DNA of 64,000 bases from Anaerolineales bacterium (GTDB lineage Bacteria; Chloroflexota; Anaerolineae; Anaerolineales; Villigracilaceae), in NCBI GenBank assembly GCA_015075275.1, contig JABTUU010000001.1, forward strand, positions 1,467,216 through 1,531,215, written 5' to 3'. This document shows, in pieces, positions 33,133 to 41,949 of this stretch (the first letter of the stretch is position 1; the number at the start of each line of letters is the position of its first letter). The notes below the pieces were generated by a model. That model saw only the letters and a list, made by a program, of their open reading frames with translations, had not been told where the DNA came from and did not search any database. A program made the translations under genes and the position numbers.

Positions 33133-35721
33133 ATGTCTCACACAAAAACTATTCTAAAACGCATAGGGGTCGGTATTTTAATTCTCGTCATCTTGCTCGG
33201 CGCGGGAGGCGGGTTCTACTTCAAGAGTTATCTCCCGAACACCGTCGCGCCGAAATCCTTCTCGCAAATTGACGGAACAATTCAACTTACAGGTCTTGAT
33301 GCGCCTGTCAACGTCTATCGCGACACGATGGGCGTCCCCCATATTTATGCGTCTACAACGCACGATCTATTCTTCGCGCAGGGATACGTCCATGCGCAAG
33401 AACGGTTCTGGCAAATGGACTTCTGGCGGCATATCGGCTCCGGCTCGCTTTCTGAGATGTTCGGCGCAGGTCAAGTGGAGACAGACGCCTTCCTTCGAAC
33501 ATTGGGCTGGCGCAAAACCGCCGAAGCCGAATGGAATGCGCTGGATGCCGACTCGCAAGCCATTTTGCGAGCTTATGCAGACGGCGTAAATGCGTACATC
33601 AAAGATAAGCCCGCCAATGAACTCAGTTTGGAGTACGAGATTCTAGGGCTGCCGATCCTCAGCCCCGATTACAAGGTTGCGGAATGGACGCCGATCAATT
33701 CGCTGACATGGGGCAAAGCCATGGCATGGGATCTGCGCGGCAACATGGATGAAGAAATCGAGCGCGCCGTCATGTTGAAGACGCTTACTCCCGAGCAGGT
33801 CGCCCAACTCTTTCCATCTTATCCCGACGATCATCCTGTTATCGTCAACAAGATCGGGGTCGGGGGAACCGCAGTCTCGTCGTCAAGCGCAACCGCCCAA
33901 GCGTTCAATTACGCTGAACTGGCGCTCGATCAACTTTCCTACAATATCGGTCTGCTCGAACCAATTCTTGGAAAGTGGAGTCGCGAAATCGGCTCGAACT
34001 CATGGGTAATCTCCGGTGCGCTCACCGACACCGGAACGCCCTACCTCGCTAATGATCCGCACCTCAGCATTCAAATGCCATCGATCTGGTATCAAATTGA
34101 CTTGCAATGCGAGGTCAAGAATGAGAATTGTCCTTTCCAAGTGGCGGGTTTCTCATTCGCAGGCGTACCGGGCGTGGTAATCGGTCATAACGACAAGATT
34201 GCTTGGGGCTTCACGAATGTTGGTCCTGACGTGATGGATCTGTATATTGAAAAGGTGAATCCAGATAACCCGAATCAATACGAGGTCAACGGCGAATGGG
34301 TGGATATGCTCTCATACGAAGAAACTATTCAGATTGCTGGTGGAAAAACGCAAACGCTCACAGTGCGCAGCACGCGGCATGGACCAATCATCTCAGACGC
34401 GTTCGGTCCCCTCAAGAACACAGGCGATCCCGAGGACAAGGATTTTGTTCCGTTTAAGGATCGCAGCGGCGTTGAACTGCCCGACAACTACGTCATCGCA
34501 TTACGGTGGACGGCGTTAACGCCCTCTACGCCCTTTGAAGCCATCTGGGGCTTCGATGCGGCTGAAAACTGGGAAGATTTCCGCAACGCTGCAAGCAACT
34601 TCCATGTACCGGCTCAAAATCTGGTCTATGCGGATGTGGAGGGCAACATCGGCTACCAAATGCCCGGCGATGTTCCAATTCGTAGAAACGGAAACGGTTC
34701 TATCCCTGTGCCCGGCTGGACGGATGAGTATGAGTGGACCGGCTATATTCCATTCGAGGAATTGCCCTACACGTTCAACCCCACCGAAGGCTACATCGTG
34801 ACCGCTAACAATCAGGTCCCGCCGCGCGATTATCCCTATTTAGTGACGGTTGACTGGGATTATGGTTTCCGCGCCAATCGTATTTTAAATATGATCCAAA
34901 ATGCGCCAGGCAAGATTGACGTCGCTTACCTGCAACAGATGCACGGCGATTCATACGATGCAATGGCGGCGCTCTTCACGCCGATCATGCAAAATGCGGG
35001 CTGGGAATTCGATACAAAGAACGAGTCTGCAGCTTTCGACGCGCTGCAAGGCTGGGACTATCAAGACCGAATCGAATCGACTTCAGCGGCAGTCTTTAAC
35101 GCCTTCTGGCGAGCTCTGCTGAAGAACACATTCAACGACGATATGCCCGAGAAGCGCTATTTCGCCGACGGCGGCGCGCGTTGGAACGAAGTCTTGCGTC
35201 ACATGGCGCAGAATCCCAACGACCCATTCTGGGACAATAAAGCCACTCAAGGCGTCGTCGAAATCATGCCGGATATAATGAGGAAATCGTTTTCAGAAGG
35301 CGTTTCTGAGCTGGAAGAAATGCTCGGCAAAGACGTATCTAAATGGCGTTGGGGCGATCTGCACACTTCCACGTTCCGTAATGGGACATTGGGAGAATCA
35401 GGCATCTTCTTAATCGAAGATTTGTTCAACCGTGGACCATTCCCGACCAGCGGAGGCGAGGCGCTCGTGAATGCCACCGGCTGGTCGGTAAACGATGGTT
35501 ACGAAACCAACTGGCTGCCTTCCATGCGTATGATCGTTGATTTAGGCAATTTAAATAAATCGCTGACCGTTCATACCACCGGTCAATCGGGTCACGCATA
35601 TCACCCACATTACGCCGATATGGCGAGTCTATGGGCGAACATCAAGTATTATCCGATGTGGTGGGAACAGCAATCCGTCATCGCGGATACCGAAGGGCAT
35701 TTGGTGTTGATGCCGAAATGA
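33133..35721 (+). CDS. Penicillin acylase family Ntn-hydrolase
   Basis: An 862-residue precursor of the penicillin acylase family: an N-terminal membrane anchor or signal (about 9-30), the A-chain region, a spacer, and the autocleavage site before Ser288 in EIGSNSWVISG. Ser288 would become the N-terminal nucleophile of the B chain. Conserved B-chain motifs follow (NDPHLSIQMPSIWYQ, GFSFAGVPGVVIGHN, and NFHVPAQNLVYAD). In nature these enzymes cut amide bonds of acylated compounds such as homoserine lactones, beta-lactams or aculeacin-like lipopeptides; the substrate here is unknown. GGAGG precedes the start. Confidence 0.92.
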   Translation: MSHTKTILKRIGVGILILVILLGAGGGFYFKSYLPNTVAPKSFSQIDGTIQLTGLDAPVNVYRDTMGVPHIYASTTHDLFFAQGYVHAQERFWQMDFWRHIGSGSLSEMFGAGQVETDAFLRTLGWRKTAEAEWNALDADSQAILRAYADGVNAYIKDKPANELSLEYEILGLPILSPDYKVAEWTPINSLTWGKAMAWDLRGNMDEEIERAVMLKTLTPEQVAQLFPSYPDDHPVIVNKIGVGGTAVSSSSATAQAFNYAELALDQLSYNIGLLEPILGKWSREIGSNSWVISGALTDTGTPYLANDPHLSIQMPSIWYQIDLQCEVKNENCPFQVAGFSFAGVPGVVIGHNDKIAWGFTNVGPDVMDLYIEKVNPDNPNQYEVNGEWVDMLSYEETIQIAGGKTQTLTVRSTRHGPIISDAFGPLKNTGDPEDKDFVPFKDRSGVELPDNYVIALRWTALTPSTPFEAIWGFDAAENWEDFRNAASNFHVPAQNLVYADVEGNIGYQMPGDVPIRRNGNGSIPVPGWTDEYEWTGYIPFEELPYTFNPTEGYIVTANNQVPPRDYPYLVTVDWDYGFRANRILNMIQNAPGKIDVAYLQQMHGDSYDAMAALFTPIMQNAGWEFDTKNESAAFDALQGWDYQDRIESTSAAVFNAFWRALLKNTFNDDMPEKRYFADGGARWNEVLRHMAQNPNDPFWDNKATQGVVEIMPDIMRKSFSEGVSELEEMLGKDVSKWRWGDLHTSTFRNGTLGESGIFLIEDLFNRGPFPTSGGEALVNATGWSVNDGYETNWLPSMRMIVDLGNLNKSLTVHTTGQSGHAYHPHYADMASLWANIKYYPMWWEQQSVIADTEGHLVLMPK

Positions 35722-35728
35722 ACATTAC

Positions 35729-35762
35729 AACCCTGCGAAGGTTACGAAACCTTCGCAGGGTT
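35729..35762. terminator. Bidirectional terminator-like palindrome
   Basis: AACCCTGCGAAGGTT and AACCTTCGCAGGGTT form a perfect 15-bp stem with a 4-nt loop between the convergent acylase and VanZ genes. ATTGTTTTT follows on the plus strand. The VanZ stop codon lies inside the stem. Confidence 0.7.
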
Positions 35763-36116
35763 ATTGTTTTTCAACGCCACCCATGAAAAGAAAATCACGC
35801 CGAGGTAACTGAACGCGAGATCGAGCCATGAGAATGTGCGGCTGTTGAAAAATTGTTGCGAGTATTCTTCCGCGCCGATGAGGAGGGCGAGGGTCAAGCC
35901 GATTGAAACTGCGACCAGTTTAGGGTCCCGATTCGGAAGCGAGCGGATGAAGGTCAGGTCGAGGAGCAGGGTGAGAATCCCAAAGAGGAGGAAATGTCCC
36001 GCTTTGTCTCCGTAGGGAATCTGGTTGATGAAGCCGAGAACACCGAGGTCGCCCGCATCCGCAAGAACAATGATGAGGGCGATGAAAAGCGTGAAAAGAA
36101 TCGCGAGCCACTTCAT
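35742..36116 (-). CDS. VanZ-like small membrane protein
   Basis: A 124-residue four-helix membrane protein of the VanZ-like group: WLAILFTLFIALIIVLAD, then the family motif YGDKAGHFLLFG with conserved Asp-Lys-x-x-His, and a C-terminal FSWLDLAFSYLGVIF. Function of such proteins is largely unknown; VanZ itself gives low teicoplanin resistance. The start at 36116 gives a hydrophobic first helix. It lies downstream of the DedA gene, past a terminator. Confidence 0.75.
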   Translation of the reverse strand: MKWLAILFTLFIALIIVLADAGDLGVLGFINQIPYGDKAGHFLLFGILTLLLDLTFIRSLPNRDPKLVAVSIGLTLALLIGAEEYSQQFFNSRTFSWLDLAFSYLGVIFFSWVALKNNNPAKVS

Positions 36117-36119
36117 ACG

Positions 36120-36147
36120 AAAAAAGAGACGCCTTAGGGCGTCTCTG
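36120..36147 (-). terminator. Intrinsic terminator after the DedA gene
   Basis: AGAGACGCC and GGCGTCTCT form a 9-bp stem with a 3-4 nt loop, followed on the minus strand by TTTTT. It separates DedA from the VanZ-like gene. Confidence 0.75.
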
Positions 36148-36793
36148 TGTTTGCCTTTTCCATTTTCGATTCGTGCCGCGCCTTCCACCATTCGACGAAC
36201 ATCGAGACGACCGAGATCAGGACAATGGCGATGATAACCAGTTCGAAATGTTTTTGCACGAATTCAAGTCTGCCAAAGAAATAGCCCAACAAAGTGAAGA
36301 GTGCAACCCAAGTGACGCCGCCCACGATGTTGTACGTCGCAAAATGAGCGTACGTCATCTTGCCGATGCCAGCGACAAACGGCGCAAACGTGCGGACGAT
36401 GGGAACGAAACGCGCGAGGAAGATCGCCTTGCCGCCGTGCTTTTCAAAAAAGGCGTGGGTCTTTTCGATATATTCCTTTTTAATCCATTTGATTTTGTAC
36501 GCGCGCTCGCCGAGATAATGCCCGATGGAATAATTCACAGCATCGCCCAACACCGCCGCGATGATGAGCAAAACGATCAAGCCCCAGACGTTCAGCAAGC
36601 CGTCTGCCGCGAACGCGCCCGCCGCGAACAACAACGAGTCGCCGGGCAGGAACGGCATAACCACCAAGCCTGTTTCAATGAAGATCACCGCGAACAGGAT
36701 GCCGTGCGTCCAGACACCGTAATCCATGATGATATTCCTCAAGTGATCGTCAATATGCAGGATAAAGTCAATTAAGAATTTGATTTGTTCCAT
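36134..36793 (-). CDS. DedA family membrane protein
   Basis: A 219-residue DedA/SNARE-associated domain protein. Conserved features: the re-entrant region ETGLVVMPFLPGDSLLFAAG near 41-60, GYFFG-like glycine motif, and RFVPIVRTFAPFVAGIGKM near 130 with the essential Arg residues. DedA proteins flip undecaprenyl phosphate or phosphatidylethanolamine across the membrane. The C-terminus is a further helix and a charged tail. Transcribed with its own terminator. Confidence 0.92.
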   Translation of the reverse strand: MEQIKFLIDFILHIDDHLRNIIMDYGVWTHGILFAVIFIETGLVVMPFLPGDSLLFAAGAFAADGLLNVWGLIVLLIIAAVLGDAVNYSIGHYLGERAYKIKWIKKEYIEKTHAFFEKHGGKAIFLARFVPIVRTFAPFVAGIGKMTYAHFATYNIVGGVTWVALFTLLGYFFGRLEFVQKHFELVIIAIVLISVVSMFVEWWKARHESKMEKANTETP

Positions 36794-36867
36794 GATTCTT
36801 TCTTTCCAGATATGAACTTCGGAAGTCTGAATGAGACTTCCGAAGTTTTGGTTTCAACAGGCGCAGA

Positions 36868-37155
36868 TTATACAGCGCTTTCATCTTTCGGCTCGATGCG
36901 GCTAAGCCAATCTCCGATTACAAGAACAATAAGACTTCCGAGTGAAGACATGCCCACATTGACTGAGCCAAGCGGGAAGAGCATCCATCCCTGCCACAAA
37001 CCAACAAGGTGACCAGCAGCGAAACCAAGAATACTCAAGCCGAGATACAGTATGAACCGCCAAAATCCTCCGCCGCGAATCAAATGATAGAGCGAGCCGA
37101 GGAGCAAGGCGATGAGGAGGGCGAAGAGGAGGGATGGAAGGGTCATATCGTTCAT
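36868..37155 (-). CDS. Small three-helix membrane protein
   Basis: A 95-residue integral membrane protein with three helices: LPSLLFALLIALLLGSLYHL, FWRFILYLGLSILGFAAGHL and LGSLIVLVIGDWL. It is Gly-rich at helix ends (RGGGFW, GSVNVGMSSLG). No family is assigned. The start is ATG at 37155 or at 37146; the sequence just upstream belongs to a dispersed repeat. Function unknown. Confidence 0.6.
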   Translation of the reverse strand: MNDMTLPSLLFALLIALLLGSLYHLIRGGGFWRFILYLGLSILGFAAGHLVGLWQGWMLFPLGSVNVGMSSLGSLIVLVIGDWLSRIEPKDESAV

Positions 37156-37156
37156 T

Positions 37157-37222
37157 ATGTCATTGCGAGCGTAGCGAAGCAATCTCTTGTTCAGTGAGGG
37201 GATTGCTTCGTCGCAACAACAT
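37157..37222. repeat. Short copy of the palindromic intergenic repeat
   Basis: ATGTCATTGCGAGCGTAGCG, then GAAGCAATCTC, a spacer and GATTGCTTCGTCGCAACAACAT. It shares its ends and the GAAGCAATCTC core with the 110-bp element at 10064-10173. Confidence 0.65.
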
Positions 37223-37226
37223 TAAA

Positions 37227-39137
37227 TTACGGTTTCAAACGCTCCGCGAAGAAATCGGTGATGGCGTTATAACACGTGACGCGGTTCTCGTATTTCAACA
37301 CATCGTGTCCCTCGTCTTCAAAGATGAGCAGTTCGATATCTTTGCCTGTGGATTTCAACTCACGCACGAGGTCTTCGGATTCGGCGGCGACCACGCGCGG
37401 ATCGTTGCGTCCCTGAATGACCAGCATCGGCGCGGACATGTTGTGCAGGTGCGTCTTCGGCGAACGGTCAACGAGGAAAGCGCGTTCGTCTGCTTTTTCG
37501 GGGTCGCCCAACGCGATCTTGTAATATGGTTTCCATGTGGCGGGGATTCGTTCCGAGAATGTCAGCAAGTCATACGGACCAAACATGTCGCACGAGGCTT
37601 TCCACAAGTCGGGATGCAGACCCGCCTGCATCAACGTCATGTAACCGCCGTACGAGCGACCGACAACCGCCGCGCGAGAAACATCCAGCCGTTTGTCTTT
37701 TGGCAACACATGTTTCATCGCGTGTTCGTGATCGAGACGATCCTGCCCGCCCCAGTCGCGGTCAACGTGTTTGGTATAGGAAAGTCCGTAGCCTGTGGAG
37801 CCGCGCACATTCGGAACGAAGACCGCGAATCCACGCAGTGTGAGATATTGGATCAACGGCATCGAGAACCATGCGAAGTCGGGGCGTTCCTGTCCCTGCG
37901 GACCGCCGTGAATGTAATACACAACGGGTCGCGGACCTTTGAAGCCGAGTCCCTTTGAGGGGAGATAAAGCCGCGCGGAGGTGCGCAGTCCGTCGTGGGA
38001 GAGGAACGAAGCGTCCTCCCCTTTTGAAAGAAGCGAGTCGGGAATCCCAAGGATCTTTTCGCTGGTGTGGCGCGTGACCACATTCCGCTTTTTGCCGCCG
38101 ACGGTGTAGAGTTGTGTCGGCGACGTGGCGGTTGAGAACGAGAAGGTGAACGAGTCCGCTTTGGAGTCGTAGTGAACGCGCTCGAGCATTCCGCCATCGA
38201 GCGGTTTCGCGCCGACTAAAACATGCGCGAGAGTCATCAGTCTTTTCTTCTCGTTGAACACGCCTTCGTAGACCCACGAACAGCCGTCAATGTTGAACGT
38301 GAGCAAATAACGATCCTTGCCAAGATGCGCGGCTTCCACGAGTTCGCCAACGCCTTTGTGTTTTACGCCTTTCAATTGCACGCGCTCAAGTTCGCCTGGT
38401 TTTGAAAGATCGAGGTAACCGAGGCTGTATGTGTCTTCAAAAACAGATGAAACCACCACCGCGCCTTTTCCGCTTGGAGAAAAAACAGCGGAGCCAAGTC
38501 CGTTGAGCGGAATGTTCTCGCCTTCCGCGCGATCTTCCATTAATTTTCCGTAGAGAGTCTTTCGTTTGCCTTTTTCCCACAAATACAACACGGCATCGCC
38601 AACCGCATATCCCGTGCCGAGCAACAACTTGTTGTGATCCTTGCTATGCGCGGCAACGCCCAAGCCAAATGGATATTCAGCGATCTTGGTCAACTTGCCT
38701 GTTTTCAAATCACCGCGATACGTTTCCATCATCGCAATGTCGCGGCGTTCCGCGCCGAAGTAAACAAACCCTTTGTCCTCGTCACACTCGCCCAAATGCA
38801 CGCGATATTTCTCGAAGAAATTATCGAACGACGGTTCGGGGAAACCGCCGTCCAGCGAGATCAACATCGGCTGATAATTTTCGTCGCCATCCTTGTCAAT
38901 CATCACAAGAATTTTTTTGAGTTTGGAAAAAACAAAGAAAGACAACCCGCCGATCAAATGCGGATTCTGCAACGCGATGTGCGGCGGCAGTAACGGCTCA
39001 GGCACGCTTCCGCCGAACTTCATCGCATACAAACTCAAATGCCCGGATGAATTGCTCAAAAAGAAAACTTTTTTGTCGGCATATTGCGGCACAACGAACA
39101 ATCGGGCAGACATCAACGATTCGACACGATACGACAT
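37227..39137 (-). CDS. S9 family prolyl oligopeptidase-like serine peptidase
   Basis: A 636-residue protein with an N-terminal beta-propeller (about 20-370) and a C-terminal alpha/beta-hydrolase domain. The triad is Ser495 in GRSYGGYM, Asp579 in QGRNDPRV and His611 in DEGHD. It has no signal peptide, suggesting cytoplasmic peptide degradation; acylaminoacyl peptidase and dipeptidyl-peptidase-like activities are both possible. GAGGAG lies 7 nt before the ATG. It stands alone, with a palindrome in its upstream region. Confidence 0.92.
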   Translation of the reverse strand: MSYRVESLMSARLFVVPQYADKKVFFLSNSSGHLSLYAMKFGGSVPEPLLPPHIALQNPHLIGGLSFFVFSKLKKILVMIDKDGDENYQPMLISLDGGFPEPSFDNFFEKYRVHLGECDEDKGFVYFGAERRDIAMMETYRGDLKTGKLTKIAEYPFGLGVAAHSKDHNKLLLGTGYAVGDAVLYLWEKGKRKTLYGKLMEDRAEGENIPLNGLGSAVFSPSGKGAVVVSSVFEDTYSLGYLDLSKPGELERVQLKGVKHKGVGELVEAAHLGKDRYLLTFNIDGCSWVYEGVFNEKKRLMTLAHVLVGAKPLDGGMLERVHYDSKADSFTFSFSTATSPTQLYTVGGKKRNVVTRHTSEKILGIPDSLLSKGEDASFLSHDGLRTSARLYLPSKGLGFKGPRPVVYYIHGGPQGQERPDFAWFSMPLIQYLTLRGFAVFVPNVRGSTGYGLSYTKHVDRDWGGQDRLDHEHAMKHVLPKDKRLDVSRAAVVGRSYGGYMTLMQAGLHPDLWKASCDMFGPYDLLTFSERIPATWKPYYKIALGDPEKADERAFLVDRSPKTHLHNMSAPMLVIQGRNDPRVVAAESEDLVRELKSTGKDIELLIFEDEGHDVLKYENRVTCYNAITDFFAERLKP

Positions 39138-39224
39138 GGAAGGCTCCTCTTGAAATTTGATTTGTTTATTTTACTTTGAGTTACACGAACGCGATTGCAT
39201 TTGATGTATGGTGATAGGGCACGA

Positions 39225-39240
39225 GCGACATAAATGTCGC
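39225..39240. promoter_or_regulatory. Perfect palindrome upstream of the S9 peptidase gene
   Basis: GCGACATAAATGTCGC, 7-bp arms around two A residues, about 90 nt before the peptidase start. It has the form of an operator for a dimeric repressor, but could also be a repeat-family core. Confidence 0.35.
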
Positions 39241-39308
39241 GTTACGAAAACTAATTTGAAAAATTTCCGAAACTTGACCTAACATGCCAGATTGCCTACG
39301 CGCAGAAT

Positions 39309-40365
39309 TTAAAGAATGATCCCGCCGCCGACAACCGTATCACCTTGATAGAAGACTGCCGCCTGACCTGCTGTGATGTCACGTTGCGGCGCGTCAAACG
39401 TGACTTCTGCCTGCCCCTCCCCATTCGGCTTGACCCACGCCTCAGCCTCCTTCGCGGTGTAGCGAATCTTCACCTCCGCGCGGAACGGCTCACGCGGCGT
39501 TTCGCCAGACACCCAATTGACATCGCGCGCGATCAACTCGTTCGATCCAAGTTCATCTTGAGTGCCGACAATCAAGGTGTTGCGTACTGCATCCTTCGTA
39601 ATGACATACAGCGGAACAGGCGACGCGACTCCCAATCCTTTGCGTTGACCGATGGTGTAATTCGCAAGTCCGTTGTGCGAGCCGATTGCCGTCCCATCAC
39701 GCGTGACGATCTCGCCAGACTTGAGCATATCCGCCGCGTTGCGTTGTAAGAAATTTCGATAATCTTCTCCTGCGAGAAAACACAGGTCTTGCGAATCCTT
39801 CCGCGAGGCGGTTGGCAAACCATTCTTTTCAGCGATCTGTCGAATCTCGGGCGGTGTATTCACCGACGGGGAACAACGCGTGTTTCAATTTTTCTTGATC
39901 GAGAACATGTAGAACATACGATTGATCTTTGTTTCGATCAACCGCGCGAAGCAACTTTACCATTCCACCTTCGGTTCTCACTCGCGCATAATGTCCCGTC
40001 GCCATAAAGTCCGCGCCCAACGCGAGCGCGTGATCGAGCAAGAACGTCCAGCGAATCTTGCGGTTGCAGATCAGGCACGGATTCGGCGTCTCGCCGCGCG
40101 CATACCTTTCGAGAAAATATTCCACGACCGTTTCGCGGAAGACATCTTTCGCATCAATTACATAAAACGGAATATCCAATAGCGCCGCCACGCGTCGTGC
40201 TTGCGCCATCGCATCGGGCGTGCAACAGCGATTCGACTCTTCCTTGCCAGGCTCGCTCCACAAGCGGAGCATCATGCCGATAACCTCATAGCCCTGCTCT
40301 TTGAGCAAGGCGGCGGCAACGGAGGAGTCTACCCCTCCCGACATGGCGACGGCGGCTTTCGACAC
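39309..40365 (-). pseudogene. mnmA: tRNA-specific 2-thiouridylase MnmA, frameshifted
   Basis: MnmA makes the 2-thio group of wobble uridine 34 in tRNAs for Lys, Glu and Gln. Two reading frames together give a complete protein. The first (39829-40365) has the PP-loop AMSGGVDSSVAA at its start, the Cys in NPCLICNR and the ATGHYAR motif. The second (39309 to about 39852) continues with PEIRQIAEKNGLPTASRKDS, the second catalytic Cys in QDLCF, and a C-terminal beta-barrel. The join is at 39852/39853: after GEYT the family expects KPEIRQ, and inserting AA would give ACC-AAG-CCC-GAG. A two-base deletion or a sequencing error fits; real gene loss cannot be excluded. Confidence 0.8.
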
Positions 40366-40381
40366 GGCAAATCACTTTCTA

Positions 40382-41949
40382 TTACGGAATTTTGCAGGCA
40401 ACATCAATTTTATCGCTTACATCGGTAAACTGGTACGGCGAAAGCCAGCCAGCAAAGTAGCTCTTATCCTCCAATAAATCCAAATCTGCGCCAAAATATT
40501 GATCCAAAACAACGCGAAACGAATTGACTGGGGTAATCGAAGGATACAATCGTTCATAATTTCTGTCAGGAAAATAATACGCGTTCAAAATAGAAAAACG
40601 TTCGGCGAGACATGATTCGTTCAATTCCAGAGTGTCGTAATATGCGCCGGGTCCATGGTCGCCCATAATGATGATGATCGGGGTTCGGATTTTTCGAGGA
40701 TACTCGTGACAATTTTCGTCATCTGAGCATTCATGAAAATCATTTGATCTACATAGCCGTTTTTGTACTCTTGGGCGCTTCCAGGGAATAGCGATGCATC
40801 CCATGTGCTGTACGGACGGTCAGGGAGGATAAAGTTCCCATCGCGGTCAAAGACGAACGGCGGATGCGGCGACAGGATGTGAGCAAATACAAATTTCGGG
40901 CCTGAAAGTTCTGGAACAGTTTGCAAGGCTTCAAGAGTAGAAAGAATATATCGCTTGTGCAAGTGGTAGCCCTGCACGGGCAGTTCCACTCCCCACGACT
41001 CGGCAAAGATGCCAGCAATCGTGGACGATAGAACAAGCCCCTCAAATTCGTTGACGCCGCGTGACGTTGTATCGTAGTAAACGTCGGCATCTGTGATCTG
41101 GGCAAAAAGCGCGGCGCTTGGTAACGCGACAAAGGTATAACCTTGTTCCTCCAGAAATCGCCGCAACACTGTGTGCTGCATCAATTCGCGCAAGGGACTG
41201 CGATCACTCGTATCCCCAAAGCCTTCTACGTAAGCGTCCAGATAATTCAAGTTCATACTGGATGAAATCGAGAGTTCGGTCTGGGGATAATTGGGCGAGG
41301 ACCGGTCAGCTACGTAGAATCCGCTATCCCGTAGAAAAGAGGCGAATTCCGAATTGTCGAATCCGTACAAGTCGCGCAAGATATCTTCGCGCCCGTAGCC
41401 GTCGAGAACGATGAAATAAATATCAGGCAAATTTCCATTTTCTTCGGTCGCGGGGATTTCAAATCCAGTCACTCGGTCTTTGATCATCCGCACTTGAACA
41501 TTGGAACGAAAAAGAGTGGATACGATTGCCCATACAGAAAAAAGGACGAGCGCGATTGAAACTACATTTAGGAAAACGGTGATGGTTTTGCGACTCTTGA
41601 TTTTTCCCCACAGCCAGCGACCTGCAAACAGGATGAGCGCTGAGGAAAATAGAACAAGCGCAAGTATCCCACCAAACGGCGTCCGCCAAAAACTGGATTG
41701 TCTTAACAAAAACAAATAGACATGGCCTGAGAACAACCAGAGAATAAACAATGTTGTTCCCCATGCCGCGTACTCAAAATCTTTGGATCGTACATTCAAA
41801 AACCAATATACAAAAACCGCGACGAGGAACGCAATCAACAGTGAGCGAAACATCCACTCGAATGGAACCTGCGAGGCGTTTTGCGAATAAATACCAAGAA
41901 CGGAATAAATCGCAAACAAGAATGGATGCAAGATCAGCGAGCGCTTCAT
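40382..41949 (-). pseudogene. Sulfatase/phosphoglycerol-transferase-like membrane protein, frameshifted
   Basis: About 520 residues when the two frames are joined. Four to five N-terminal helices (about 1-145) are followed by an alkaline-phosphatase-superfamily domain, with metal Asp in IVLDGYGRED, a candidate nucleophile Thr in YPQTELS, and after the break the metal motif GDHGPG. The first frame (40621-41949) loses homology at EKSEP; the second resumes at IIIIMGDHG. One missing C in the CCCC run at 40680-40683 (GAACCCC) restores EPPIIIIMGDHG. The gene lies between a cysteine desulfurase and mnmA. It may decorate a surface polymer. Confidence 0.7.

Noticed and set aside
37134..37958. A 274-codon open frame opposite the S9 peptidase gene
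   Set aside because: It starts in a repeat element and runs antisense to the conserved catalytic domain.
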